From: Chromobacterium aquaticum
GTDB lineage: Bacteria > Pseudomonadota > Gammaproteobacteria > Burkholderiales > Chromobacteriaceae
Direction of reading: 5' to 3'
Assembly (NCBI RefSeq): GCF_021129195.1
Contig: NZ_JAJOHW010000066.1
Coordinates: 1-33,728, forward strand
DNA length: 33,728 nt
Shown: piece after piece, positions 1 through 9,346 of the stretch
Layout: every line of letters starts with the position of its first letter
Numbering within the stretch: position 1 is the first letter of the stretch
Program-made: the position numbers and the translations under genes
Notes under the pieces: generated by a model
Database searches by the model: none
Seen by the model: the letters and a program-made list of their open reading frames with translations, nothing else
Told to the model about the DNA's origin: nothing

Positions 1-94
1 CCGCCAGCGAGCGCGCCAGCGCCGCGCCTATGCCCTGGGCCGCGCCGCTGACCACGGCCAGCCGGCCGTGGAATTCCGGGTAGCTGGCGCTCAT
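1..94 (-). CDS. entA: 2,3-dihydro-2,3-dihydroxybenzoate dehydrogenase, N-terminal fragment (runs off the window)
   Basis: Only the first 31 codons are inside the window. They read [20 protein letters not shown] followed by GIGAALARSLA. The glycine-rich SGAAQGIG segment is the NAD-binding TGxxxGIG fingerprint of short-chain dehydrogenases. The ATG overlaps the entB stop as ATGA, so the gene is the fourth cistron of entCEBA. EntA-type enzymes oxidise 2,3-dihydro-2,3-dihydroxybenzoate to 2,3-dihydroxybenzoate with NAD. The SDR fold is visible. The EntA assignment rests on position behind entC, entE and entB, since the catalytic YxxxK lies outside the window. Confidence 0.85.
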   Translation of the reverse strand, partial: MSASYPEFHGRLAVVSGAAQGIGAALARSLA

Positions 95-968
95 GCGGCG
101 GCTCCGTCCAGCTGGCGCGCCAGCAGCGCCTGCCAGGCGTTGACGCTGGGTTGTTGCGCCAGTTCTATGAAGTCGATTTCCGCGCCCAGCGCGCGCCATT
201 GTTCCAGCAAGCTCATCAGGCGGATGGAGTCCAGGCCCCAGTCCAGCAGATTGTCGTCCAGGCCGATGTCGCTGGCCGGCTGCTGCAGCAGTTCGGCGAT
301 GGCGGCGCGCAGCGCTTCCGCGCTGGGCGCAGCGCTGGCGGGGGCGGCCAATTGGCCCAGCAGGCGCTGGCTGTCCAGGGTCACGCCGCAGCGCTGGGCC
401 ACGTATTCCAGCGCCATCGCGTGGCGGTCGGCGGAGAAGTCGGCCAGGCCGTCGGCGACGAAGAAGGGCTGGATGTCGTACATGAAGGCGTCCAGCGCGG
501 TGCTCATGCAGCCGATGTGGGCGTAGATGCCGCAGATGATCAGCTGGTCGCGGCCTTGCTGGCGCAGCAGGTTGAGGAAGGGCGAGCGCTGGAAGGCGCT
601 GTAGCGCCACTTGGTCAGCACGGTGTCGTCGGCGGCCGGGCTCAGGCTGGCGACGATGGGGTGGCGTTCCGGGCGAGCCGGCAGGCCGGGGCCCCACATA
701 TCGTTGAGCAGGCCACGGTCGCTGTCGGCCTGTTCCGCCGGCTGGGCGGTGTAGAACACCGGGATGTTCAGCTCGCGGCAGCGCGCGCGGATGGCGGCGA
801 TATTGCGCAGCGCGGTGGCCACCGGCTCGGCGTCGCGGTCATAGAAATCCAGGAAGTATTCCTGCATGTCGTGGATCAGCAGCGCGGCGCGCTGCGGCGC
901 CACCGTCCAGTTGACGCGGTTGTCCGGCAGTTGCGACGGGATGGCGTAGGGGGCGATGCGGGGAATGC

Positions 969-972
<4 letters not shown>
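91..972 (-). CDS. entB: Isochorismatase with C-terminal aryl carrier protein domain
   Basis: A 293-residue bifunctional protein. The N-terminal ~210 residues are an isochorismatase-type hydrolase ([17 protein letters not shown] near the start and [20 protein letters not shown] further on), converting isochorismate to 2,3-dihydro-2,3-dihydroxybenzoate. The C-terminal ~75 residues are an aryl carrier protein, with the phosphopantetheine serine in [10 protein letters not shown]. It carries dihydroxybenzoate as a thioester to the siderophore peptide synthetase. The length matches E. coli EntB (about 285). The ATG at 972 overlaps the entE stop, and the TGA at 93-91 overlaps the entA start, both as ATGA, indicating translational coupling. 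The same frame stays open upstream to about 1923, but that part is antisense to nothing and simply lies within entE. Confidence 0.95.
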
Positions 973-2611
<1,639 letters not shown>

Positions 2612-2615
<4 letters not shown>

Positions 2616-3796
2616 GCCGCCTCCGCCAGGTCGGCCAGGCCCATCGCGCGCAGCATGGTGCGGAATTTGGCTGCGGTTTCGGCCAGCTCGCTTTCCGGCA
2701 GCGAGCCGGTGACGATGCCGGCGCCGGCGAACAGGCGCAGCTTGCGTTCGGCGATTTCGGCGCAGCGGATGGTGACCGCCCATTCGCCGTCACCGTTGCC
2801 GTCGCACCAGCCCACCATGCCGGTGAAGAAGCCGCGGTCGAAGGGTTCGATCTCGCGGATCAGGCTGCGAGCGGGGTCCGCCGGGAAACCGCACACCGCC
2901 GGAGTGGGGTGCAGCGCGCGAGCCAGTTCGAAGGAGCCCACCGCCGGGTCGATCAGTTCGCCGCTGATGCGGGTGGACAGATGCCACATGGTGGCGGTGG
3001 ACACCAGGGACGGACCGGCCGGCACTTGCAGATTGCGGCAGTACGGCGCCAGCGCCTCGACCACGGCGTCGATCACCAGCTTGTGCTCGAACAAGTCCTT
3101 GCCGGATTCCAGCAGCGCGTCGGCGCGGCGGCGGTCTTCCACCGGGTCCGGGCTGCGCGCGGCGGAGCCGGCCAAGGGATTGGTGATCACTTGCCGGCCG
3201 TAGCGCGCCAGCAGTAGTTCCGGGCTGGCGCCCATCAGCGCGCGGCGCGGCGCGCCATCCGCGCTCAGCTGTACGGCGAAGGTGTAGCCGTGCTGGTTCT
3301 GGCTGGCCAGATTGAGCAGCAATTGACGCTGGTCTATGGCCTGCTCGGCGGAAAGCTCTAAGGTGCGCGACAGCACCACTTTATCCAGCGCGCCGCTGCC
3401 GATGCGGGCCAGCGCGTCGCTGACGCCCTGGCAGTAGGTGGCCGGCGCCGGCTGCGGCGTCAATTGGCAATCGGCTTGCAGCGGCTGGCGCAGCGCGCTG
3501 CGCTGTTCCTGACGCAGCGCGTCGGCGCGGCGCACTTGCCGCGGCACGAACAGCCACGGCTGTTGTTCCGGCATGAAGGGGATGGCGCCGACCACCACGG
3601 CCTGGGCCGGGTCCGGCTGGGCGGCCAGCGCGGCGGCGATGGCGGCGCTGGGGTCGGTGTCGGTGATCACTTGCTGGATGCCCTCGGCCAGCAGGGTGTG
3701 GCATGGCGAGGCGAAGAAGAAGGCGGAATCGGCCTGGTAGGCGGCCAACAGATTGTGTTCGCCGCGATAGGCGGGGTCGAGTGAGGTTTGGTTCAT
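2612..3796 (-). CDS. entC: Isochorismate synthase
   Basis: A 394-residue chorismate-using enzyme that isomerises chorismate to isochorismate, the committed step toward 2,3-dihydroxybenzoate. Typical family segments are [66 protein letters not shown] and a C-terminal [15 protein letters not shown]. The length agrees with EntC/DhbC (about 390-400). The ATG at 3796 has an AGGA about 7 nt upstream. A GTG six codons earlier is possible but sits badly with that ribosome site. First gene of the entCEBA operon, downstream of a promoter that contains a Fur box. The synthetase that would assemble the final siderophore is not in the window, so the product cannot be named. Confidence 0.95.
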
Positions 3797-3853
3797 CGCT
3801 ATTCCTGGGTCCACTGTGTCGGTGGGAGGGGCTCGGTTTGAGCGTCGAGGCCG

Positions 3854-3883
3854 AATATAAATGATAATCGTTATCTATTGCAA
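3854..3883 (-). promoter_or_regulatory. entC promoter with a Fur box in the spacer
   Basis: On the minus strand TTGCAA (3883-3878) and TATATT (3859-3854) form a sigma-70-like -35/-10 pair with an 18-nt spacer. The sequence 3857-3875 (core AATGATAATCGTTATC) matches the 19-bp Fur consensus at 15 positions by my alignment and fills the spacer. Iron-loaded Fur would therefore block polymerase directly. The expected transcript start is near 3847, about 50 nt from the entC ATG. Confidence 0.85.
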
Positions 3884-4113
3884 TACGGTGATATTGCATT
3901 CAGATGATATTGATTCCACATTTTTGGCCTGAAACGACGCGCCGCCCGCTGGCGAGGGGCTGCTTGGCAGTGGCTCAAAGCCGGCAGCGCGTGCGGAGAA
4001 CCGGCTCAGAATGTTCAGCCGCCGACCTGCTCTGCAGGTGCTGGTTTCGCCTTGGCGCGCGAGGCTGGGGGCGGGCTCATTATGCGGAGCGGTTTGGGTG
4101 TTTTCATTAAAAT

Positions 4114-4146
4114 GCAATTGACAATCATTCTCAATAAAAATATCGT
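4114..4146 (+). promoter_or_regulatory. Second Fur-box promoter, facing the DAHP-synthase-like gene
   Basis: A perfect -35 TTGACA (4118-4123) and a TATCGT (4141-4146) are separated by 17 nt. The 19 bases at 4114-4132, with core TTGACAATCATTCTC, match the Fur consensus at 14 of 19 positions by my alignment and cover the -35. This indicates that the downstream gene is iron-repressed like the divergent entCEBA operon. The ~230 bases between the two Fur promoters (3884-4113) show no gene and no other clear signal. Confidence 0.75.
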
Positions 4147-4194
4147 AACCGCAAATTGAAGCGCCCGCATGGCGGGTCGGGACGGAGAATGACG

Positions 4195-5037
4195 ATGTAT
4201 TCGGAAAGCAGCGGCAGTATGGACGATGCACCCAATGGTACGCAGGCGGTGGAGCCGGTTGGTTTGCGGCGTTTGCCCTCGCCGCGGGAATTGATGGCCG
4301 ACGCGGCGCCGGACCAGGACGCGCGCGGCGTGGTGGCGCGCGGCCGCCGGCTGGCGCAGACGGCGGTGAGTGGCGCGAGCGGACAGCGCTTGCTGCTGCT
4401 GCGCCTGCCTTTGGGCGTTCTGCTGGAGCAGGCGCAGCGGCTGGGCGCCTGGTTGGCGCGGGAAAGCGGCTGGGGCGTGCTGGCGCAAGCCTGGGCCGAG
4501 CCGGCGCCGGCCTGGGGTCGGCAGGCCTTGCTGGAGCGGCGGCGCGCCTATCTGCACTGCCTTGCGGCGGGCGTGCCGGTGGCGCATGAATTGGTGCAGC
4601 CCAATGCGATGGCTTATCTGGGCGATCTGGTCAGCGCGGCGTGCTTGCCGCCGACGGTGATAGAGAGCCAGATCCATCGTGAGCTGGCCTCGGCGCTGCC
4701 GTGCCCGGTGCTGTTGGAGTTGGGCGGCGACAAGCGCCAGATCGGGCGCGATGCGCGCCAGGCGGTGGCCGCCAGCCATCGCTTCCCCATGTTGCTCGGC
4801 GACGGGCGGGTGGGCTTGGTGGAAAGCGCGGGCAATCCGGATGGCGCCTTGCTGCTGGCGCCGGGCATGGCGGGGGACGAAGCGCCGCATCTGCTGGTGC
4901 TGGACGAGACGGCGGGCGGCGCCGACGCTTGGCATCCGGCCTGCGGCGGCCTGGTGCTGACGGCAAGCAGCGTGGCGGCGGCGCAGCAGCGCTTTGAGCG
5001 CTGGCGCGAGGCGGAGCGGCTGGACGCGATCGCCTGA
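4195..5037 (+). CDS. Degenerate, probably non-catalytic DAHP synthase (AroG/AroF/AroH) homologue, iron-regulated
   Basis: A 280-residue protein recognisable as a type I DAHP synthase relative by TVIESQIHRELASALPCPV (residues 154-172), which parallels TTESQVHRELASGLSCPV of E. coli AroG as I recall it. The alignment also covers AGVPVAHELVQPNAMAYLGD and the N-terminal LPSPRELM...ARGRRLAQ stretch. Residues needed for catalysis are missing: the GPCSIHDP metal-binding cysteine segment is LRLPLGVLLEQ, the RxYFEKPR lysine loop is gone, ARTTESQ has lost its arginine (PPTVIESQ), FKNGTDG is LELGGDK, LRGG is LAPG, and the SHAN histidine and MVES glutamate are absent. It is about 70 residues shorter than AroG. 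The start at 4195 was preferred to ATG 4189 or an upstream TTG because GGAGA lies 6 nt before it. It has its own Fur-box promoter and is divergent from entCEBA, so a role in siderophore supply is likely. Regulation or scaffolding of real DAHP synthases is my inference. Confidence 0.8.
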   Translation: MYSESSGSMDDAPNGTQAVEPVGLRRLPSPRELMADAAPDQDARGVVARGRRLAQTAVSGASGQRLLLLRLPLGVLLEQAQRLGAWLARESGWGVLAQAWAEPAPAWGRQALLERRRAYLHCLAAGVPVAHELVQPNAMAYLGDLVSAACLPPTVIESQIHRELASALPCPVLLELGGDKRQIGRDARQAVAASHRFPMLLGDGRVGLVESAGNPDGALLLAPGMAGDEAPHLLVLDETAGGADAWHPACGGLVLTASSVAAAQQRFERWREAERLDAIA

Positions 5038-5049
5038 GCCGCCTGCCGC

Positions 5050-5955
5050 TTAAACCGTGCTGCTCAGGCAATCGCGCCCGCTGCCCTTGGCATGATAGAG
5101 GGCTTCGTCCGCCCGCGCGTAGCAGGCGGCGATATCGTCGTCCCGGCGCAGCGTGGTGAGACCGATGGAACAGCTGTAGCCCAGCTCCGGCTTGGCGGCC
5201 AGCGGCCGGTCGGCGCGTACCGCGGCCAGCACTCGGCCGCAGCGCGCCTCGGCGTCGGCCAGCATGGTGTGCGGCAGCAGAATCATGAATTCCTCGCCGC
5301 CCAGCCGGCCGAAACCGTCACGCTGACGCAGCAGGCCGCGCACGGTGTGGACGAAGCTGCGGATGACCTGATCGCCGGCCGGGTGGCCTTCCTGATCGTT
5401 GATGCGCTTGAAGTGGTCCAGGTCCAGGATGGCGAGGCAGGCCGGCGCGTGCTGGCCGCGCTGGCGTTGCAGCAGCAGTTCCAGCAATTGCATCAGATGG
5501 GTGCGGTTGCTGATGCCCGTCATCGGGTCGGTCTGGGCGGCGCGCAGCGCGACATCACGCTCCTGGCGCAGCGCGCGCCGGTCGGCGCGCAATTCGGTGA
5601 TCTCGCTGGCCTGGCACAGCATCCAGCCGTTCGCGCTCATGGTTTCACTCATCCACATCCAGCGGCCATCGCGCAAATCGGCTTCGAAAGCGCGATAGGG
5701 CAGCTTGCCGCGGCGTGAACAAGCGGAGCGCAGCCAGGTTTCGATATCGTCGGTTTCAATGCGCGCTCCTTGCCCGCGCAGGTGGTTGCGCCGCATCAGT
5801 TCGCTCCAGCTCAGGCTTTCCGTCGGTGTAAGGTCGAAGGCATGGCGGAAGGCCGGGTTGGCGTAGCGCAGTACATCATGCTGGTCGAACAGCGCGACCA
5901 GGGTCGCGCTGTCGTGCAATAAGGCAAGCATGGAAGGAAAGATGTCGTCCGTCAT
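5050..5955 (-). CDS. PAS-GGDEF diguanylate cyclase
   Basis: A 301-residue cytoplasmic protein with no transmembrane segment. Residues ~8-118 look like a PAS sensor (LVALFDQHDVLRYANPAFRHAF). Residues ~135-300 are a GGDEF domain with DPMTGISNRTHL, DLDHFKRINDQEGH and an intact RLGGEEF active site (GGEEF at 219-223). The product-inhibition I-site RxxD is present as RQRD at 210-213, exactly five residues ahead of GGEEF. The enzyme is therefore predicted to make cyclic di-GMP with feedback inhibition. The ligand of the PAS domain is unknown. It is convergent with the DAHP-synthase-like gene, 12 nt apart, with no obvious terminator between them. The ATG at 5955 lacks a clear Shine-Dalgarno; an internal ATG near 5932 would shorten the protein by eight residues. 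Confidence 0.92.
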   Translation of the reverse strand: MTDDIFPSMLALLHDSATLVALFDQHDVLRYANPAFRHAFDLTPTESLSWSELMRRNHLRGQGARIETDDIETWLRSACSRRGKLPYRAFEADLRDGRWMWMSETMSANGWMLCQASEITELRADRRALRQERDVALRAAQTDPMTGISNRTHLMQLLELLLQRQRGQHAPACLAILDLDHFKRINDQEGHPAGDQVIRSFVHTVRGLLRQRDGFGRLGGEEFMILLPHTMLADAEARCGRVLAAVRADRPLAAKPELGYSCSIGLTTLRRDDDIAACYARADEALYHAKGSGRDCLSSTV

Positions 5956-5997
5956 GGCGCTGGCCGATTCCGCCGAGTTTCTTGTCAGTATCGTATC

Positions 5998-6056
5998 CGG
6001 CGGCCGCGCTTGCCAAGCTCGGCCGCCGTTTTCAACGCCGCGTCGCCGACGCGTGG
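5998..6056 (-). terminator. Tandem hairpins downstream of the gluconate permease gene
   Basis: CGGCGGCC (5998-6005) pairs with GGCCGCCG (6021-6028), with GCTTG/CAAGC pairing again inside the loop. A second short palindrome, CGCGTCG-c-CGACGCG, lies at about 6039-6053. No T-run follows on the minus strand, so this could be a weak terminator or a transcript-end stabiliser rather than a classical Rho-independent terminator. Confidence 0.4.
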
Positions 6057-6063
6057 CGGCTTC

Positions 6064-7401
6064 TCACAGCAGGGCGAAGGCCGCGATGCCGACCAGCGCG
6101 CCGGTGGTGCCGAGTATGGTTTCCATCAATGACCAGGTTTTCAGTGTCTGAGCCTCGTTGGCGCCGGTGAATTTGCCAAACAGCCAGAAGCCGGAATCGT
6201 TGACGTGGCTGAGCACGATGGAGCCGCCGGCGATGCAGATGGATAGCGCCGCCAATTGCGCGCCGGACAGGCCCATGGTCTCGATGGCCGGCAGCACCAG
6301 GCCCACCGTGGTCAGGCAGGCGACGGTGGCCGAGCCCTGTATCACCCGCACCGCGGCCGCCAGCGCGAAGCAGGCGACGGCGATGGGCAGGCCGGCGCCG
6401 ATCAGCGCGCCGCCCAGCGCCGGCCCCACGCCGGAATCCACCAGCACCTGCTTGAACACGCCGCCGGCGCCGGTCACCAATAGGATGATGCCGGCCGGCT
6501 GGAGGGCTGCGTTGCAGATCTGCATGATCTGGTCCTTGCTCATGCCGCGCGGCAGCGCCAGTCCGTAGATCGCGATCAGGCAGGCGGCGAGGATGGCGCT
6601 AAAGGGGTGGCCGATGAATTGCAGCCAGTGCTGGGCGGCGGAGCCGGGCGCGGCCAGGTGGCTGCCCAGGGTCTTGCAGGCGACCATGGCCAGCGGAAAC
6701 AGCACCAGCGCCAGGCTGAAGCCGAAGGAGGGCATGCGCGCTGGGTCCAGCGTCGGGCGGCTGATTTCCTCCGGCAGGGTCAGCGACACGTGGCGGCTGA
6801 TGAAGCCGCCGAACAGCGGGCCGGCCAGCAGCATGCCGGGAATCGCCGCCGCCAGCCCTATGAGGATCATCCAGCCGAAATCCGCCTGCATTTGTGAAGC
6901 CAGCAGCATAGGGGTGGGTCCCGGCAGCAGGAAGGCCGCCGCCGCCGCCACGCCGGCGAACAAGGGCACGGCCAGCTTGACCACATTGTCGCCGGTGCGG
7001 CGCGCCACCGCGAACACCACGCCGATCAGCAGCACGATGGCGACGTCGAAGAACAGCGGCAGCGCGCAGATCAGGCCGGCCACGCCCAGCGCGTAATGCG
7101 CGCGCCGTTCGCCGAAGCGATTCAGCAGACGGTCGGCGATCTGGTCCAGCGCGCCGGTTTCATGCAGGATCTTGCCGAACATCGCGCCCAGCGCCACCAC
7201 CACGGCGAGAAAGCCCAGCGTGCCGGCCATGCCCTTTTGCATGGTGTCGGCGATTTTCTCCACCGGCATGCCGGAGGCCAGGCCGGCGCCTATCGACACC
7301 AGCATCAGCGCGACGAAGGCATGCATGCGCGCCTTCATCACCAGCAACAGCAGTAAGCAGACCGAGCCTAGCGCGGTCAATACCAGCAGCAAGGTCTGCA
7401 T
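6064..7401 (-). CDS. gntP: Gluconate:H+ symporter, GntP family
   Basis: A 445-residue, very hydrophobic inner-membrane protein with about 12-14 predicted membrane spans. Segments typical of the GntP/GntT family are seen: GALDQIADRLLNRFGERRAHYALGVAG, ICALPLFFDVAIVLLIGVVF, LLPGPTPMLLASQMQADFGW, LLVTGAGGVFKQVLVDSGVG, IQGSATVACLTTVGL and LSHVNDSGFWLFGKF. The length equals the family norm. The start MQTLLLVLTALG at 7401 was chosen because it opens the first membrane helix and lies one base after the gluconokinase stop. It imports gluconate for phosphorylation by the upstream gntK product. The exact paralogue name (gntP, gntT or gntU) cannot be decided from sequence. Confidence 0.93.
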   Translation of the reverse strand: MQTLLLVLTALGSVCLLLLLVMKARMHAFVALMLVSIGAGLASGMPVEKIADTMQKGMAGTLGFLAVVVALGAMFGKILHETGALDQIADRLLNRFGERRAHYALGVAGLICALPLFFDVAIVLLIGVVFAVARRTGDNVVKLAVPLFAGVAAAAAFLLPGPTPMLLASQMQADFGWMILIGLAAAIPGMLLAGPLFGGFISRHVSLTLPEEISRPTLDPARMPSFGFSLALVLFPLAMVACKTLGSHLAAPGSAAQHWLQFIGHPFSAILAACLIAIYGLALPRGMSKDQIMQICNAALQPAGIILLVTGAGGVFKQVLVDSGVGPALGGALIGAGLPIAVACFALAAAVRVIQGSATVACLTTVGLVLPAIETMGLSGAQLAALSICIAGGSIVLSHVNDSGFWLFGKFTGANEAQTLKTWSLMETILGTTGALVGIAAFALL

Positions 7402-7402
7402 A

Positions 7403-7930
7403 TCAGTTGTCCTGTCGAGATTGGATCCATTGGACGGCGCTGGCGGCCACCGCGTCCAGCGGCCGGCTGATGTCCAGCGCATGGACATCGCCTTCGTCTG
7501 AGCCGGGTTCTTCCAGCGCGGCGAACTGGGACGCCAGCATGTCGGCTTTCTGGAAATGTCCTTGCCGCGTCCGCAGTCTTTGCAGAATCAGTTCGAAGTC
7601 GCCTTTCAGATACAGAAAGGACAGCTGCGGATTGCCGGCGCGCAGCTGGTCGCGGTACTGCCGCTTCAGCGCGGAGCAGACGATGATGGACAGCGCGTTG
7701 CTGCGCTGCATGGCGTAGGCGGCGTCGCTGAGCGCGGCCAGCCAGGGATGGCGGTCGGCGTCATTCAGCGGCACGCCGGCGGCCATCTTGTCGATATTGG
7801 CGCGCGGGTGCAGGAAATCGCCGTCCAGCACGGCGCATGGCAGGCAATGCGCCAGCCGCGCGGCCAGCGCGGACTTGCCGCAGCCGGAAACGCCCATCAA
7901 AACATAAACACGATGTGGAATGGAACTCAT
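7403..7930 (-). CDS. gntK: Gluconokinase
   Basis: A 175-residue cytosolic P-loop kinase that phosphorylates gluconate to 6-phosphogluconate, feeding the Entner-Doudoroff and pentose-phosphate routes. The Walker A motif is GVSGCGKS (13-20). Family segments DGDFLHPRANIDKMAAGVPLNDADRHPWL, CSALKRQYRDQLR, FLYLKGDFELILQRL and GHFQKADMLASQFAALEEP match E. coli GntK/IdnK, and the length is typical. A TGGAG lies 8 nt before the ATG. It is one base upstream of the permease gene, so the two form an operon behind the GntR-type operator at 7973-7986. Confidence 0.95.
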   Translation of the reverse strand: MSSIPHRVYVLMGVSGCGKSALAARLAHCLPCAVLDGDFLHPRANIDKMAAGVPLNDADRHPWLAALSDAAYAMQRSNALSIIVCSALKRQYRDQLRAGNPQLSFLYLKGDFELILQRLRTRQGHFQKADMLASQFAALEEPGSDEGDVHALDISRPLDAVAASAVQWIQSRQDN

Positions 7931-7972
7931 GACGCCGCTCCAGGTTTGTTGCTGTGTTGAGGATTATCTATT

Positions 7973-7986
7973 TGTTACCGGTAACA
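7973..7986. promoter_or_regulatory. GntR operator
   Basis: TGTTACCGGTAACA is a perfect 14-bp palindrome matching the E. coli GntR operator core as I recall it. It lies 43 nt upstream of gntK, in the region expected to hold the gntK promoter. Binding of the GntR encoded just upstream should repress gntK-gntP until gluconate is present. Confidence 0.85.
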
Positions 7987-8039
7987 TCTAGCGTGCTGAC
8001 AATATGTAGGCTTTCGCTGCGGCGGGCAAGCGTTTTGAT

Positions 8040-8064
8040 GCCCGGCCTTGATCCAGCGCCGGGC
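8040..8064 (-). terminator. Hairpin between gntR and gntK
   Basis: GCCCGGC (8040-8046) and GCCGGGC (8058-8064) form a 7-bp stem with an 11-nt loop. On the minus strand it is followed by ATCAAAACG, so the T-run is poor. It probably ends or attenuates the gntR transcript before the separately regulated gntK promoter. Confidence 0.4.
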
Positions 8065-8131
8065 TGTCGTTTTAAGTCATTGATGGGGCGGGCGGTTTTG
8101 GCCGGCGCGGCTGTTGCATTCCGGCCCGCGC

Positions 8132-9133
8132 CTAGATGCTGCCGCCCTGGCGCAGCGTGTAGCCCAGGTCCACTACCGCATCGGCGTAACGCTGGCCGTG
8201 GATGCGGCCGAGCAGGCGCTGCGCGGCCAGCCGGCCTATGGCTTCGCGCGGGGTGACCACGCTGGCGAGCACGGGGTGCAGCGCGTCGCCGATGTCCAGC
8301 GCGTTGAAGCCGGCCACCGCCAGCCGTTGCGGCACGGCCAGCTGCATCGCCTGGGCCGCCAGCAGCGCGCCGGCGGCGATGTCGTCATTGGTGCAGAACA
8401 CGCCATCCAGGTCCGGTGCCTGTTCCAGCGCCTGGCGCAGCATCTCGCCACCCAACTGGAAGCTGGAATGCTGCTCGGTCTGGACCTCCAGCGGTTCCAG
8501 GCCAGCCTGCTCCATCGCCGCGCGATAGCCAGCCGCGCGCAAGCGGGTGCGGCGGTCCAGGCGGGCGGCAAGATAGGCGATGCGTCGCTTGCCGCGCTCT
8601 ATCATCAGCCGCGTCATGTCCTCCGCCGCGGCCTGGTGGTCCAGGCCCACCGCCAGGTCCACCGGCGTTGCCGGCAATTCCATCACCTCCACCACCGGGA
8701 TCGCGGCCACTTGCAGCATGCGCAAGGTGCGTTCCGAATGGAGGGTCTCGCACAGGATCAGCCCGTCCACCTGGAAGGACAGCAGTTGCTCCACCTGTCG
8801 GGTTTCCTGCTCGATGTCGTAGCAGTAATGCCCGTACAGGGTGTGGTAGTCGGCGTCGCGCGTCACCGCTTCTATGCCGTGGACCAGGCTGGAAAACACC
8901 TGGTTGGACATGGATGGCAGCAGCACGCCAATGGCGCGGCTCTTGGCGCGGGCCAGCAGATCGGGCACCCGGTTGGGGATGTAGCCCAATTGCTCCATCG
9001 CGTGGGCGATGCGCTGGCCGGTGGCGTCGGAGACTTGATTGGCGTCGCGCAGATAGCGGCTGACCGTCATCTTGGAGGTGCCGACCTTGTCGGCTATGTC
9101 CTGCAACGACGGGCGGCGCGGCTTATCGCTCAT
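8132..9133 (-). CDS. gntR: LacI-family gluconate operon repressor
   Basis: A 333-residue LacI/GalR-type regulator. The N-terminal helix-turn-helix is SLQDIADKVGTSKMTVSRYLRDANQVSDATGQRI (about 9-42). A periplasmic-binding-protein-like effector domain follows (AIGVLLPSMSNQVFSSLVHGIE, GVFCTNDDIAAGALLAAQ, LAVAGFNALDIG). The identification as the gluconate regulator rests on similarity to GntR segments, on adjacency to gntK-gntP, and on the matching palindrome 43 nt before gntK. The gene is in the same direction as its targets and 201 nt upstream of them. No second copy of the palindrome is visible before gntR itself. The start has no strong Shine-Dalgarno. Confidence 0.92.
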   Translation of the reverse strand: MSDKPRRPSLQDIADKVGTSKMTVSRYLRDANQVSDATGQRIAHAMEQLGYIPNRVPDLLARAKSRAIGVLLPSMSNQVFSSLVHGIEAVTRDADYHTLYGHYCYDIEQETRQVEQLLSFQVDGLILCETLHSERTLRMLQVAAIPVVEVMELPATPVDLAVGLDHQAAAEDMTRLMIERGKRRIAYLAARLDRRTRLRAAGYRAAMEQAGLEPLEVQTEQHSSFQLGGEMLRQALEQAPDLDGVFCTNDDIAAGALLAAQAMQLAVPQRLAVAGFNALDIGDALHPVLASVVTPREAIGRLAAQRLLGRIHGQRYADAVVDLGYTLRQGGSI

Positions 9134-9293
9134 GGCGCGGGCCGGTGGTTTCCGGGGGCGGGATCAAACGGTTCATGCTGGCATCGGCTCCTGTGGCGGC
9201 GTTGCAAGGCAATCCGCGATTGTAGACCGATTTTCGCCGAGACAGCTATGGCCAGAGGATGGGAATAGCGACACAATCCAGTTTTTTGGCATA

Positions 9294-9323
9294 AAACGGC
9301 GAGCGGCCGCGTCGTCGCCCGCC
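9294..9323 (-). terminator. Terminator of the radical SAM operon
   Basis: On the minus strand GGCGGGCG (9323-9316) pairs with CGCTCGCC (9305-9298) through an 8-bp stem with one G-U pair, followed by GTTTT. It lies about 25 nt after the stop of the radical SAM gene and before gntR, so it should end the three-peptide operon. Confidence 0.6.
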
Positions 9324-9346
9324 ATTCATGCCTGACTTGGCCGCGC

